A stretch of 64,000 nt of DNA, taken from assembly GCA_019421865.1 (NCBI GenBank), contig JAHZEL010000007.1, positions 186,001 through 250,000 of the forward strand, written 5' to 3'. Shown here piece by piece: positions 33,877 to 44,778 of this stretch (its first letter is position 1; the number at the start of each line of letters is the position of its first letter). Origin of the DNA: Desulfovibrionaceae bacterium (GTDB lineage Bacteria; Desulfobacterota; Desulfovibrionia; Desulfovibrionales; Desulfovibrionaceae). The notes below the pieces were generated by a model. The model did not search any database. It was not told where the DNA came from and worked only from the letters and a program-made list of their open reading frames with translations. The position numbers and the translations under genes are program-made.

Positions 33877-35190
33877 CTATTCTTCGTCTTCAGCCTGAGT
33901 GAGGCCGTAGTTGTCGGCGAGGATGGGGCCGAAGAAGAAGCTGACGTCGCCGAGCTCTTCCTCGATGCGGAGGAGCTGGTTGTACTTGGCTATACGGTCG
34001 GAACGGCTGGCGGAGCCGGTCTTGATCTGACCGGAGTTGGTGCCCACGGCGAGATCGGCGATGAAGGTATCTTCGGTTTCGCCGGAACGGTGGGACACGA
34101 TGGTGGCATAACCGGCGTTCTTGGCGATTTCGATGGTATCGAGGGTTTCGGTCAGGGTGCCGATCTGGTTCACCTTGATGAGCACAGCGTTGGCAAGACC
34201 GTCTTCGATGCCTTCGGCCAGAATGTCGGGGTTGGTGACGAACAGGTCGTCGCCCACGAGCTGGATGTGATCGCCGAGGCGGTCGGTAAGCAGCTTCCAG
34301 CCTTCGCGGTCGTTTTCAGCCATGCCGTCTTCAATGGAAATGAGCGGATAGCGTTCAGTGAAGTCTTCCAGCCAGTCCACCATCTGTTCGCTGGTGAGTT
34401 CGAGGCCTTCACCGGCGATGACGTACTTGCCGTCCTTGTAGAATTCGGAGGAAGCGGCGTCGATGCCGAGAGCCACTTCGGCGCCGGGGATGTAGCCGGC
34501 GGCTTCGATGGCCTTGATGAGGTAGCTGAAGGCTTCGTCGTGGCTCTTGAGGTTGGGAGCAAAGCCGCCTTCATCGCCCACGGAGGTGACATGGCCGTCC
34601 TTGGCAAGAATGCTCTTGAGGGTGTGGAAGACTTCGGCGCCGATGCGCAGAGCGTCGGCAAAGGTCTTGGCGCCCACAGGCATGATCATGAATTCCTGGA
34701 TGTCCAGGTTGTTGGGAGCATGCGCGCCGCCGTTGATGACGTTCATCATGGGGGAGGGCATGATCTTGGCGTTCACGCCGCCGAGATACTGATACAGGGG
34801 CAGGCCGAGATATTCGGCAGCGGCGCGGGCCGTGGCAAGGGACACGCCGAGCATGGCGTTGGCGCCGAGACGGGACTTATTTTCGGTGCCGTCGAGATCA
34901 ATGAGGGTGTTGTCCACCTGCACCTGGCGCAGGGCGTCGAGACCGACGATGGCTTCGGCAATTTCACCGTTCACGTGTTCCACGGCGCGGGTCACGCCCT
35001 TGCCCTTGTAGCGGGCCTTGTCGCCGTCGCGCATTTCGAGGGCTTCGCGGCTGCCGGTGGAGGCGCCGGAAGGCACGGCGGCGCGGCCGACGTGACCGGA
35101 TTCGAGACCGACTTCCACTTCAACAGTGGGATTGCCGCGGGAGTCGAGAATCTCGCGGGCCCATACGGAAGTGATGGTGCTGTTGTTCAT
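33877..35190 (-). CDS. eno: Enolase
   Basis: A 437-aa glycolytic enzyme that converts 2-phosphoglycerate to phosphoenolpyruvate. The signature blocks are EILDSRGNPTVEVEV at the N-terminus, SVGDEGGFAPNLKSHDEAF, ISIEDGMAENDREGW (magnesium ligands) and IVSHRSGETEDTFIADLAVG with the catalytic lysine and serine region. AAGGAG precedes the ATG. coaX lies 55 bp upstream in the same direction; a terminator follows eno. Confidence 0.98.
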   Translation of the reverse strand: MNNSTITSVWAREILDSRGNPTVEVEVGLESGHVGRAAVPSGASTGSREALEMRDGDKARYKGKGVTRAVEHVNGEIAEAIVGLDALRQVQVDNTLIDLDGTENKSRLGANAMLGVSLATARAAAEYLGLPLYQYLGGVNAKIMPSPMMNVINGGAHAPNNLDIQEFMIMPVGAKTFADALRIGAEVFHTLKSILAKDGHVTSVGDEGGFAPNLKSHDEAFSYLIKAIEAAGYIPGAEVALGIDAASSEFYKDGKYVIAGEGLELTSEQMVDWLEDFTERYPLISIEDGMAENDREGWKLLTDRLGDHIQLVGDDLFVTNPDILAEGIEDGLANAVLIKVNQIGTLTETLDTIEIAKNAGYATIVSHRSGETEDTFIADLAVGTNSGQIKTGSASRSDRIAKYNQLLRIEEELGDVSFFFGPILADNYGLTQAEDEE

Positions 35191-35244
35191 TGAACGAACT
35201 CCTTGGAATATGCCGGACTCTGGTCCGGGTAAGAGAACAGAATG

Positions 35245-36042
35245 CTAGGAAGAGGCGCGGGCACTTTTCCGGTTCCAGAGGAGCCGGAGCCCTTCAAGAA
35301 TAAGATCGGGCCTGACGGTGTCAAACGCCCGGCAGATTCTGGAAAGATCGCGGGCCGCGCCGCCCGTGCCCACCACGAAGACGGGACCGGGGAGCTGCTC
35401 CTTGAGGCGTTCACACAGGCCTTCCGTCATGGCGGCGAAGCCGAAAAGAAAGCCGTGATTCATGCTGGTGATGGTGTTGCTGCCTATGCGCACCTTCGAC
35501 TCCGTCATTTCCAGAGAAATGCGCGGGAGCTTGGCCGTATTGGCGGCCAGCGCATTGCGGGCGGAAAACAGCCCGGGGCAGATGAGTCCGCCCAGATAGG
35601 TATTGCCGGACACGCAGTCGAAGGTGGTGGCGGTACCGAAGTCCACGGAAATGACGGACGGCGTATCGGGAAAGAGCGTTCTTGCCGCGTAGGCGGCCAG
35701 AAGGCGGTCGGCTCCCACTTCCTGCGGCTGATCGTAGCCGTTGACGAGGTCGATGGAAAAATCGCCGGGAAAAGTCAGCGGCGTGACATGCAGGTACCGA
35801 TGTAGGGCCTCATGGAGCAGCGTGGCCACATCGGGCACCACGGAGCAGACGAGGCAGGCGGTGATGTCTCCGGGCTGCAGCCCCTGAAGGGCGACCAGCT
35901 GCATGAGCGACAGTCCAAGGCTGTCCGCCGTGTGCTGGGTTCTGGTGGGCAGGGAATAGGAGGCCTCCAGAGCGTCCGGGCGGGCAAAGACTATCTTGAT
36001 GCAGGTATTGCCGATGTCGGCAAGAAGAAGATGTTCGGACAT
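35245..36042 (-). CDS. coaX: Type III pantothenate kinase
   Basis: A 265-aa kinase for the first step of CoA synthesis. The phosphate-binding motif is LLLADIGNTCIKIVFA and the ASKHA-fold blocks VGADRLLAAYAARTLFP, VISVDFGTATTFDCVSG and YLGGLICPGL are intact. Type III kinases are not inhibited by CoA and need a monovalent cation. The ATG at 36042 gives the family N-terminus; the frame to 36105 adds an unlikely charged extension. Confidence 0.94.
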   Translation of the reverse strand: MSEHLLLADIGNTCIKIVFARPDALEASYSLPTRTQHTADSLGLSLMQLVALQGLQPGDITACLVCSVVPDVATLLHEALHRYLHVTPLTFPGDFSIDLVNGYDQPQEVGADRLLAAYAARTLFPDTPSVISVDFGTATTFDCVSGNTYLGGLICPGLFSARNALAANTAKLPRISLEMTESKVRIGSNTITSMNHGFLFGFAAMTEGLCERLKEQLPGPVFVVGTGGAARDLSRICRAFDTVRPDLILEGLRLLWNRKSARASS

Positions 36043-36140
36043 GCGCGCACCACCGGAAAAAGGAAAAAGACAAGAGAGTCTATCCTTTCTTTGACGCGTA
36101 CGCAACGGGTAAGACCTGCCCCTCCGCCGCGGGAAAAGCG

Positions 36141-37130
36141 TCAGCGCTTTTTTCCGGCCAGCGGATGTGACTCGTCGTAGATGCGGGTGAGCGCATCGAG
36201 ATTGAGGTGCGTGTAGCGCTGCGTGGTGGAAATGCGGCTGTGCCCGAGCAGTTCCTGCACGGCGCGCAGATCGGCGCCCCCTTCAAGAAGGTGCGTGGCA
36301 AAGGAGTGGCGCAGATCGTGCGGCGAGATATGCTGCTGAATACCGGCCTGTTCGGCGTGCGCGTCCAGAATGCGGGCCGCCTGTCGTCTGTCCAGACGCT
36401 TGCCGCGCCGCCCCAGAAAGACGGCGCGCTCGCCATGTACGGGCGGCACGTTTTCCCGCACGGCAAGCCAGCGGGAGAGCACCTTCATGCTGGTGTCACT
36501 GAGGGGGACGACGCGGTCCTTGCCGCCCTTGCCGGTGACAAGGACATGCCCGGTCGAAGGACGCAGATCGCCCACGTCGAGCCCCAGAGCCTCGGAAATA
36601 CGCAGTCCCGAACCGTAAAGAAGTTCCAGAAGAGCCATGTCCCGCAGATGAAACAGCTCATCCGCCGTAAGACCGTCGGTTCCCGAAACGTCATTCTTTC
36701 CCTCTTCCTCCGCGGAACCGGAAGGCCGGTCGGCAAGAAGATCGAACACCTGATCCACGTTGAGCATGGCCGGGTGATGCTGGTCCTGCTTGGGATTGCG
36801 GACTCCGGCACAGGGATCGGACGTGATTCTGTGCAGCCTGAGAAGATGCCGGAACAGCGAGCGCAGCGCGGAAAGCTTGCGGGCCGTGGAACTCCTGGCC
36901 ATGCCCTGCCGGAACAGCGAGGCGGAGAAGCCCTGCACCATCTGCCGCGTGATTTCGGCGGGCCGCTCCAGCGTGGCGCCGTATCCGTGCAGAAACGTCT
37001 CAAATTCCAGAATATCCAGAGCATAGGCTTCCACCGTGGCTTCCGACGCGCCTTTCTGGAACTCCATCCAGGCCAGAAAGGTCGCCGCTCCGGGCGGAAG
37101 TTCGGCAATGATTTCAGAAAGACGACTCAT
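36141..37130 (-). CDS. Tyrosine recombinase XerC/XerD type
   Basis: A 329-aa site-specific recombinase. The N-terminal SAM-like core-binding domain (about residues 1-110) is followed by the catalytic domain with Arg in LLYGSGLRISEALGL, HxLR in SPHDLRHSFATHLLEGG, and His and the nucleophilic Tyr in LLGHSRISTTQRYTHL. Likely role is resolution of chromosome dimers at dif. A serine/glutamate-rich insert (SGSAEEEGKNDVSGTDGL) sits between the domains. It overlaps dprA by four bases. Whether it is XerC or XerD cannot be told with certainty; no dif site is visible here. Confidence 0.92.
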   Translation of the reverse strand: MSRLSEIIAELPPGAATFLAWMEFQKGASEATVEAYALDILEFETFLHGYGATLERPAEITRQMVQGFSASLFRQGMARSSTARKLSALRSLFRHLLRLHRITSDPCAGVRNPKQDQHHPAMLNVDQVFDLLADRPSGSAEEEGKNDVSGTDGLTADELFHLRDMALLELLYGSGLRISEALGLDVGDLRPSTGHVLVTGKGGKDRVVPLSDTSMKVLSRWLAVRENVPPVHGERAVFLGRRGKRLDRRQAARILDAHAEQAGIQQHISPHDLRHSFATHLLEGGADLRAVQELLGHSRISTTQRYTHLNLDALTRIYDESHPLAGKKR

Positions 37131-38470
37131 AAGGCAGCCTCATAGCGCGAGTCGCGAAGGCGTCTCGCCAGCTTCTTCACTTCCAGAATCATAAGCACCG
37201 CGCTTACGGAAGCACTGGTCCATGACGGATGAATATCCTGTGCGGCATGAAGCAGTTCATCCTGAGAAAGAGGTCCTCGCTGCAGCAGGGAAAGAATGGT
37301 TTCCTCTTCCTCGGTCAGAGCAGGAAGGGCCCCGGGCGATGATGCGGCGGCAGGCGCCGGATTTTCTTCCACAGGAGCGGAGAGGGGAGTTTCCGCCGAA
37401 GCCTCCGCATCAGGCGCTTCCCCTTCTTCGTGCTGCAGGACGGGAACGACCTCGTCATGGGGAATGGCCGCGGGAACGGTGCAGTCAATCGCCGGCTCTT
37501 CCGTCTTCCGGGCGTCTTTCGCCTCTTCCCTCGCCAGAGCATCCTTCAGATGGGGGAAAAGATCGGCCAGGATGTCCGACGCGCCGTACACGGGACGCGC
37601 GCCGTCCATGATCAGCTTTTTCGTGCCCTCCCGGCACGGATGCCGGAAAAGATCCGGCGAAAGAACGTAAACGTTTCTTCCCTGTTCCGCGGCCAGTCGC
37701 GCCGTGATGAGGCTGCCGCTGCGCGCGTCCGCGGCTTCGGTCACCAGCACGCCGAGGCAGAGGCCGCTGACCAGTCTGTTGCGCACGGGAAAAGCGCCGG
37801 GGCCGGGAACGTGCCCCGGAGGCATTTCGCTCACGATGAGCGCATGTTCCGCAAGACTTGCATACAGCTCCCTGTGACCGAGAGGAAACGGCACGTCCAC
37901 ACCGCCGGGCATGACGGCAACGGTTCTTCCCGGCCCGGACAATGCGGCCCGATGGGCGCAGCCGTCCGCCCCGAAGGCCAGACCGGACACCACGGTGACA
38001 CCGGCGGCCGAAAGTTCCGCCGCAACGCGGGACGTGAATTCTAGAGCATCGCCAAAGCTGCTGCGCGAGCCGACCACGGCCACGCAGGGAGAAGAAAGCA
38101 GCGACAGGTCGCCTCTGGCGTAGAGCAGGGCGGGCGCATCCGGCAGCTCCTTCAGGAGCGCGGGATAGCGGGGATCCGTCCACAGAATGACGGAGGCATC
38201 CAGAGCCTTTGCCGCCTCCCATTCCGGTCTGGCCGAGGCTCTCCAGGAATTGTCCAGCCATCCCGCAGCCCTGTGCGCGGGGACTCCGGCCTCAGGCCAT
38301 GAAGGCACGTTCATGACGGCGTCATAGGCCGAACCGAAATGCCTGAGCAGAAGGCAGGCGGAGCGAACGCCGAGCCCTCTCATGTGACGCAGGGCCAGCG
38401 CCGCCCAGAACTCCCGGCGTTCCTCTTCACCGAGAGCATCAAGCGCGGAACATCGACGGGCCGCTTCCAT
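37127..38470 (-). CDS. dprA: DNA-processing protein DprA
   Basis: A 447-aa protein that loads RecA onto incoming single-stranded DNA in transformation. The Rossmann-like core holds VAVVGSRSSFGDALEFTSRV, VVSGLAFGADGCAHRAAL, TVAVMPGGVDVPFPLGHREL and RNRLVSGLCLGVLVTEA. A long Glu/Pro/Ala-rich linker (about residues 320-385) leads to a C-terminal winged helix (ILSLLQRGPLSQDELLHAAQ). Its ATG directly follows the TGA of the antiporter gene and its end overlaps the recombinase, so the three are translationally coupled. Confidence 0.94.
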   Translation of the reverse strand: MEAARRCSALDALGEEERREFWAALALRHMRGLGVRSACLLLRHFGSAYDAVMNVPSWPEAGVPAHRAAGWLDNSWRASARPEWEAAKALDASVILWTDPRYPALLKELPDAPALLYARGDLSLLSSPCVAVVGSRSSFGDALEFTSRVAAELSAAGVTVVSGLAFGADGCAHRAALSGPGRTVAVMPGGVDVPFPLGHRELYASLAEHALIVSEMPPGHVPGPGAFPVRNRLVSGLCLGVLVTEAADARSGSLITARLAAEQGRNVYVLSPDLFRHPCREGTKKLIMDGARPVYGASDILADLFPHLKDALAREEAKDARKTEEPAIDCTVPAAIPHDEVVPVLQHEEGEAPDAEASAETPLSAPVEENPAPAAASSPGALPALTEEEETILSLLQRGPLSQDELLHAAQDIHPSWTSASVSAVLMILEVKKLARRLRDSRYEAAL

Positions 38471-40480
38471 TCAGACGGCGCTCCTTCCTTCAGCATGGAA
38501 AAGGAATGCCGCCTTGGTGAGCGCCTCCTGCGTGGCCAGCAGATAAACGATGTCTCCGGCCAGAAGCAAAGTCTGCGCGTCGGGATTGTTGTTGATGGTC
38601 TCCCCGCGCCGCACTCCGGCCGCCGTCACGCCGTGTTCCTTGCGCAGGGCGGCCTGAGCAATGGTCTTGCCCGCCAGAGGCGAACCTTCCTCCACGGCGT
38701 AGGCCACAAGCTGCAGCTCGGGCAGACTGTCCATGATGGAGCCGCCCATGCCGAGCCTGCGCTGCATGCCGTAGTTTTCCCGGCGGATGGCGGAAACGTA
38801 CTGATCGATGGTCTGACGCGGCACAAGATAGTGATTGAGCACCCGCGCGAACACTTCCAGCGAGGTTTCAAATTCCTCGGGAATGACCTCGTTGGCGCCC
38901 ACTTCCTTGTAGGAGTCCAGATTGCCGAGGAAACGCGTGCGCACGATGATATGCAGGGAGGGATTCATGGCGCGGGCGTTGGCAATGATGGCCCGGCTGC
39001 CGGCAGGATCGGAGGTGAGAATGGCCAGCGTTCTTGCCGTGGCAGCCCCCAGATGCGCCAGCACCAGCGGGAAGGAAGCGTCGCCGTGACGGATGGGTTC
39101 CGTATCGCGGAAACGGGCGACCGTATCGGGATTCATTTCCGAAATGATGTAGGGAATGCCGCAGTTCTTCGCTCCCTGAGCCATGATCTGGCCGCCGATG
39201 CCGAAGCCTATGATGATGAGGTGATCGCGAAGCTGACGACCGTCGCGAATGATATGATTCGCCTTGTCTTCCGCGTTGTCCTCGTCATCCTCGGCGGCGG
39301 CTTCCGGCGTCTGCATGTCGGGATTGCGGAGAATTCCGGCGGCGACGCGGGGGGCGACGCCGATAAGAAGCGGCGTAAGCACCATGGTCAGGATGCTGGA
39401 GGCAAGAAAAATCTGGTAGGCATCGTTGCTGATGAGCTCAAGGCCCAGAGCAGACTTGGCAAGCACGAAGGAAAATTCCCCCACCTGCGCGAGACAGAAC
39501 GCCGTGAGCAGCGCCGTGCGCATGGAATAGTTCAGGATTTTCACGGCGGGAACGGTCATGAGAATCTTGGCGGCAATGATGGCCGCGGCGCACAGGGCGA
39601 TGATGGGAAGATGCGACAGGAAGAAGTTCACATCGAGCAGCATGCCCACGGAAATAAAGAAGATGCTGGAGAACACCTCCTTGAAGGGCATGATGCTCTC
39701 AAGCGTATTGAGGCTGTATTCCGACTCCGCCATCATGAGACCGGCAAGAAACGCGCCGAGAGCCAGCGACAGTCCCACCCACGACGTGATGAGCGCAACG
39801 GCGAGGCACAGCCCCAGCGTCGTCATGAGCATGAGCTCCCGGCTGCGGGTTCTCACGACGCTGAACATGAGACGGGGCAGCAGATACTTGCCGAAGACAA
39901 GAATACCGCCGATGACCAGAATACCCTTGCCGAACGCCAGCAGCATGGAATTCGTATCGAGCTCAAGCCCTCCGGCGAGCAGCGGGAAGATGAGCACCAT
40001 CGGCACGATGGCAAGGTCCTGAAAAATAAGCACGGCAAGGCATACCTGCCCCTGAGGGGACTCCGTCTGCGCCTTCTGCTGCAGAAGACTCAGCACGATG
40101 GCCGTGGAGGAAAGCGTGACCATGCACCCGTACACGATGCCGAGCCGCGGCCCGCACCACCAGAAGGTCAGGGCGAAAATGAACGCCGTGGTCAGCAGCA
40201 CCTGGGCCGAGCCGCCCAGAAACAGCGGCTTCTTCAGTCGTACCAGTTCCTTGCCGGAAAGCTCCATGCCGATGGAGAACATGAGGAACGCCACGCCCAC
40301 GTCGGCCATGGTGTCCACGGCCTCCGGCGTGGGAATGAGTCCGAGAGCGGACGGGCCGCACAGAACGCCGGTGAGAAGAAAGCCCACGATGGACGGCAGG
40401 CGGAAGCGTATGCAGACAAGAACGACGATGATGGAAAGAATGAAGAGAACGACGATTTCGCGAAGGATGAGTTCTTCCAT
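38471..40480 (-). CDS. CPA2-family monovalent cation/proton antiporter with RCK domains
   Basis: A 669-aa inner-membrane protein. About twelve hydrophobic helices fill residues 1-385, with the antiporter core motifs GVAFLMFSIGMELSGKEL and FQDLAIVPMVLIFPLLAGG. A TrkA-N (RCK) domain follows from about residue 425 (LIIIGFGIGGQIMAQGAKNC), then a TrkA-C domain near the C-terminus (YAVEEGSPLAGKTIAQAALR). This is the KefB/KefC-like layout, so potassium or sodium exchange for protons gated by nucleotides is likely. Substrate and gating ligand are not readable. Confidence 0.9.
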   Translation of the reverse strand: MEELILREIVVLFILSIIVVLVCIRFRLPSIVGFLLTGVLCGPSALGLIPTPEAVDTMADVGVAFLMFSIGMELSGKELVRLKKPLFLGGSAQVLLTTAFIFALTFWWCGPRLGIVYGCMVTLSSTAIVLSLLQQKAQTESPQGQVCLAVLIFQDLAIVPMVLIFPLLAGGLELDTNSMLLAFGKGILVIGGILVFGKYLLPRLMFSVVRTRSRELMLMTTLGLCLAVALITSWVGLSLALGAFLAGLMMAESEYSLNTLESIMPFKEVFSSIFFISVGMLLDVNFFLSHLPIIALCAAAIIAAKILMTVPAVKILNYSMRTALLTAFCLAQVGEFSFVLAKSALGLELISNDAYQIFLASSILTMVLTPLLIGVAPRVAAGILRNPDMQTPEAAAEDDEDNAEDKANHIIRDGRQLRDHLIIIGFGIGGQIMAQGAKNCGIPYIISEMNPDTVARFRDTEPIRHGDASFPLVLAHLGAATARTLAILTSDPAGSRAIIANARAMNPSLHIIVRTRFLGNLDSYKEVGANEVIPEEFETSLEVFARVLNHYLVPRQTIDQYVSAIRRENYGMQRRLGMGGSIMDSLPELQLVAYAVEEGSPLAGKTIAQAALRKEHGVTAAGVRRGETINNNPDAQTLLLAGDIVYLLATQEALTKAAFLFHAEGRSAV

Positions 40481-40731
40481 GTGCAGTCTCTGGAGAAAAA
40501 ACGGTCGGGGCGCAGAAATGCGCCCGAAGGGATCATTTTGTCATGTTTCCCCGCGGGATGCAACGGAAGGGCGGCTCATGACGGCCATGCTGAGAGACGT
40601 ATTACGAAGTGCGGGCGGGCAGTAAACGCCGAAGAGAAGCGGCCGCGAACGGGGCGGCTGCAGCGCCTTTTCTCCCGCCGGACCTTCTCCGAAGATACCG
40701 GCCGCCGGAAGAAAAGGCCGCCGGGAATTCT
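40481..40731. other. Divergent region between antiporter and hisS
   Basis: This part of the 313-bp divergent gap shows no gene. The hisS promoter lies at its right end. The antiporter promoter is not obvious. Confidence 0.5.
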
Positions 40732-40760
40732 TTGACAACGGGGAGAAAAGGCCCTATCCT
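40732..40760 (+). promoter_or_regulatory. Sigma-70 promoter for hisS
   Basis: Perfect -35 TTGACA (40732-40737), 17-base spacer, and -10 TATCCT (40755-40760, four of six). The start site would lie about 25 bases before the hisS ATG. Confidence 0.72.
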
Positions 40761-40793
40761 CATGCGTTATTTCTACATTGCTGGAGTCCGTTC

Positions 40794-42050
40794 ATGGCAC
40801 AGATTCAGGCTATCAAGGGCTTTGCCGACCTCTTTCCGGCGCAGAGCCGTCTTTTTGAGATGATGGAAGCCACCGCCCGCGAGGTATTTCCCCGCTACGG
40901 TTTCGGCGAACTTCGTACGCCGCTCATGGAATACACCGACCTTTTCTGCCGCGGCATCGGCACGGAAACCGACGTGGTCCAGAAGGAAATGTACTGCATT
41001 CCCGACAGCAAGGGACGCTCCATGTCCCTGCGTCCCGAAGCCACGGCCGGCGTCATGCGCGCCTACATTGAAAGCGGCATCCATGCCCGCGAATCCGTGA
41101 GCAGATTTTTCACCATCGGTCCCATGTTCCGGCACGAACGCCCCCAGAAAGGGCGCATGCGCCAGTTCCATCAGATCAACTGCGAGTGCCTCGGACCGCG
41201 GGAACCCGAGGTGGATGCGGAAATCATCTGCATGATGATGGAATTTCTCGGCAGACTCGGTCTGAAGAATCTCACGCTTCAGATCAACTCTCTGGGCTGC
41301 TCCAGCTGCCGTCCCGTGTACAGACAGAAACTTCACGACTGGCTGGCCTCCCTTGATCAGACGAAGCTCTGCGAAGACTGCCGCCGCCGCATGGAAACCA
41401 ACCCCCTGCGCGTGCTGGACTGCAAGGTTCCGGACTGCAAGGCCCTGACGGCCGACGCCCCCGTGATTCTGGAAAACGAATGCCCCGACTGCCGCGCTCA
41501 CTTCGAAGCGGTGCTGAAGCATCTTGATGCGGAAAAGGTTCCCTATCAGATCAATCACCGTCTGGTGCGCGGCCTCGACTACTATACCCGTACTACCTGG
41601 GAAGTGGTTTCCAACGAAATCGGCTCCCAGGGCTCCGTGGCCGGCGGCGGCCGCTACGACGGCCTCGTGGAACAGCTCGGCGGACCTGCCGTGCCCGGCA
41701 TCGGCTTTGCCTGCGGCATGGAACGTCTGGCCCTTCTTCTCGAAGGCCGCGAAATGCCCGAAATCCGCCCCGACTTCTATGTGGCCGTGCTCGACGACTC
41801 CTGCCGCGACGCCGCCTTTGCCCTGACGCAGAACCTGCGCCGCGAAGGCTTTTCCGGCACCATGAGCTACGAAAGCCGCAGCATGAAGGCCACCATGCGC
41901 CAGGCAGGCAAGTCCGGCGCCCGCTTCACGCTCATCATGGGCACCGACGAGCTGGCCTCCGGCAGCGTCATCATCAAGAACATGGAATCTGGCGAGCAGC
42001 GTGAAGTGCCCTGCGCCGATGTGGCCGCCAGCCTGAACGCCGAACAATAA
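40794..42050 (+). CDS. hisS: Histidyl-tRNA synthetase
   Basis: A 418-aa class II synthetase. Motif 2 is GPMFRHERPQKGRMRQFHQ, the histidine-A motif LVRGLDYYTRTTWEV is intact, and motif 3 is in GIGFACGMERLALLL. The C-terminal anticodon-binding domain begins near residue 325 (FYVAVLDDSCRDAAFALTQ). The N-terminus (IQAIKGFADLFPAQSRLFE) is standard. It has its own promoter and is followed by aspS after 12 bases. Confidence 0.97.
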   Translation: MAQIQAIKGFADLFPAQSRLFEMMEATAREVFPRYGFGELRTPLMEYTDLFCRGIGTETDVVQKEMYCIPDSKGRSMSLRPEATAGVMRAYIESGIHARESVSRFFTIGPMFRHERPQKGRMRQFHQINCECLGPREPEVDAEIICMMMEFLGRLGLKNLTLQINSLGCSSCRPVYRQKLHDWLASLDQTKLCEDCRRRMETNPLRVLDCKVPDCKALTADAPVILENECPDCRAHFEAVLKHLDAEKVPYQINHRLVRGLDYYTRTTWEVVSNEIGSQGSVAGGGRYDGLVEQLGGPAVPGIGFACGMERLALLLEGREMPEIRPDFYVAVLDDSCRDAAFALTQNLRREGFSGTMSYESRSMKATMRQAGKSGARFTLIMGTDELASGSVIIKNMESGEQREVPCADVAASLNAEQ

Positions 42051-42062
42051 AGAGGAATGGTC

Positions 42063-43922
<1,860 letters not shown>

Positions 43923-43925
43923 ATC

Positions 43926-44438
43926 ATGCTTCGTCCCGTTCTTCAGTATCCCGATCCGCTTCTCGCCAAGGTCAGCGAACCTGTGGCCGAGATCAACGAC
44001 GACATCCGCGCTCTTGCTCAGGATATGCTCGACACCCTCACCACCGTGGGCGGCGTGGGCATTGCCGCGCCACAGATCGGCGTGCTCAAGCGCGTGGTGA
44101 TCATCGACGTGTCCCAGGAAAAGAACGACCCCGACCTGCCTCAGGACTTCCGGGTGTTCGTAAATCCCGTGGTCACCGTGCTCGATCCCAGAGGCCACGA
44201 GGAAAACGAAGGCTGCCTTTCCGTGCCCGAACTGCGCGCCAAGGTGAAGCGTCCCCGCCGCGTTGCCCTCGACGCCCTTGATCTCGACGGCAATCCCGTC
44301 CATATCGAAGGCGAAGGCTACTACGGCGCCTGCATGCAGCATGAAACCGATCACCTCGACGGCAAGCTGTTCATCGACCACATCAGCTATCTCAAGCGCT
44401 CTCTCTACGACAAGAAAATGAGAAAGGGCAGAAGATAG
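43926..44438 (+). CDS. def: Peptide deformylase
   Basis: A 170-aa metalloenzyme that removes the formyl group from new proteins. All three motifs are present: GVGIAAPQIG, EGCLSVPELR with the cysteine metal ligand, and QHETDHLDGKLF with the two histidine ligands and catalytic glutamate. It begins three bases after aspS and is followed by its own terminator; fmt, which adds the formyl group to initiator tRNA, lies 340 bp downstream. Confidence 0.97.
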   Translation: MLRPVLQYPDPLLAKVSEPVAEINDDIRALAQDMLDTLTTVGGVGIAAPQIGVLKRVVIIDVSQEKNDPDLPQDFRVFVNPVVTVLDPRGHEENEGCLSVPELRAKVKRPRRVALDALDLDGNPVHIEGEGYYGACMQHETDHLDGKLFIDHISYLKRSLYDKKMRKGRR

Positions 44439-44458
44439 TCTCTTCCCTGTCATCCACC

Positions 44459-44490
44459 GAAAAGGCCCGGGTACGCTCCCGGGCCTTTTC
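44459..44490 (+). terminator. Rho-independent terminator of hisS-aspS-def
   Basis: AAAGGCCCGGG/CCCGGGCCTTTT stem (about 44461-44471 and 44478-44488), then TTTTCTTG. Confidence 0.9.
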
Positions 44491-44778
44491 TTGTCTGCAA
44501 AGCCGCCGCAGACACCGGGCAAGGGGGGGGGCCGTGCAGAGACCGTAACTGATCCCGGAGACACGAACAGCATCTCTCCGCAGCCAGCCGTTCTATCAAG
44601 GAGCCTTCAGCAACTGCGGAGCAGAGCGTCATGCCACGGAAAGCTGGACGAGGTCACCGATAGACCGTACAGTGTCCGAAACACCGGCATCGGGAAGCCC
44701 TACTTTCCGGAGTACCGGGCGGATATCACACCATCAGAAGGGGGCGCAGGCCCGCCTTTTTTCTCCAATGGAGCTGTC
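44491..44778 (+). other. Gap before fmt with a G9 tract and a terminator-like hairpin
   Basis: About 290 bp after the def terminator without a gene. It holds a run of nine G (44523-44531). Just before fmt is a weak hairpin (GGCG/CGCC, 44743-44756) followed by six T (44757-44762), ending 16 bases before the fmt ATG. It may be a leader with attenuation or the 3' end of a small RNA. Confidence 0.45.

Noticed and set aside
38339..40735. A 798-codon plus-strand open frame
   Set aside because: Antisense to the antiporter; composition rich in His, Gly, Glu and Arg typical of shadow frames.
44491..44762. The fmt upstream gap as a cobalamin, SAM or RNase P RNA
   Set aside because: None of the conserved core sequences of these RNAs is present.
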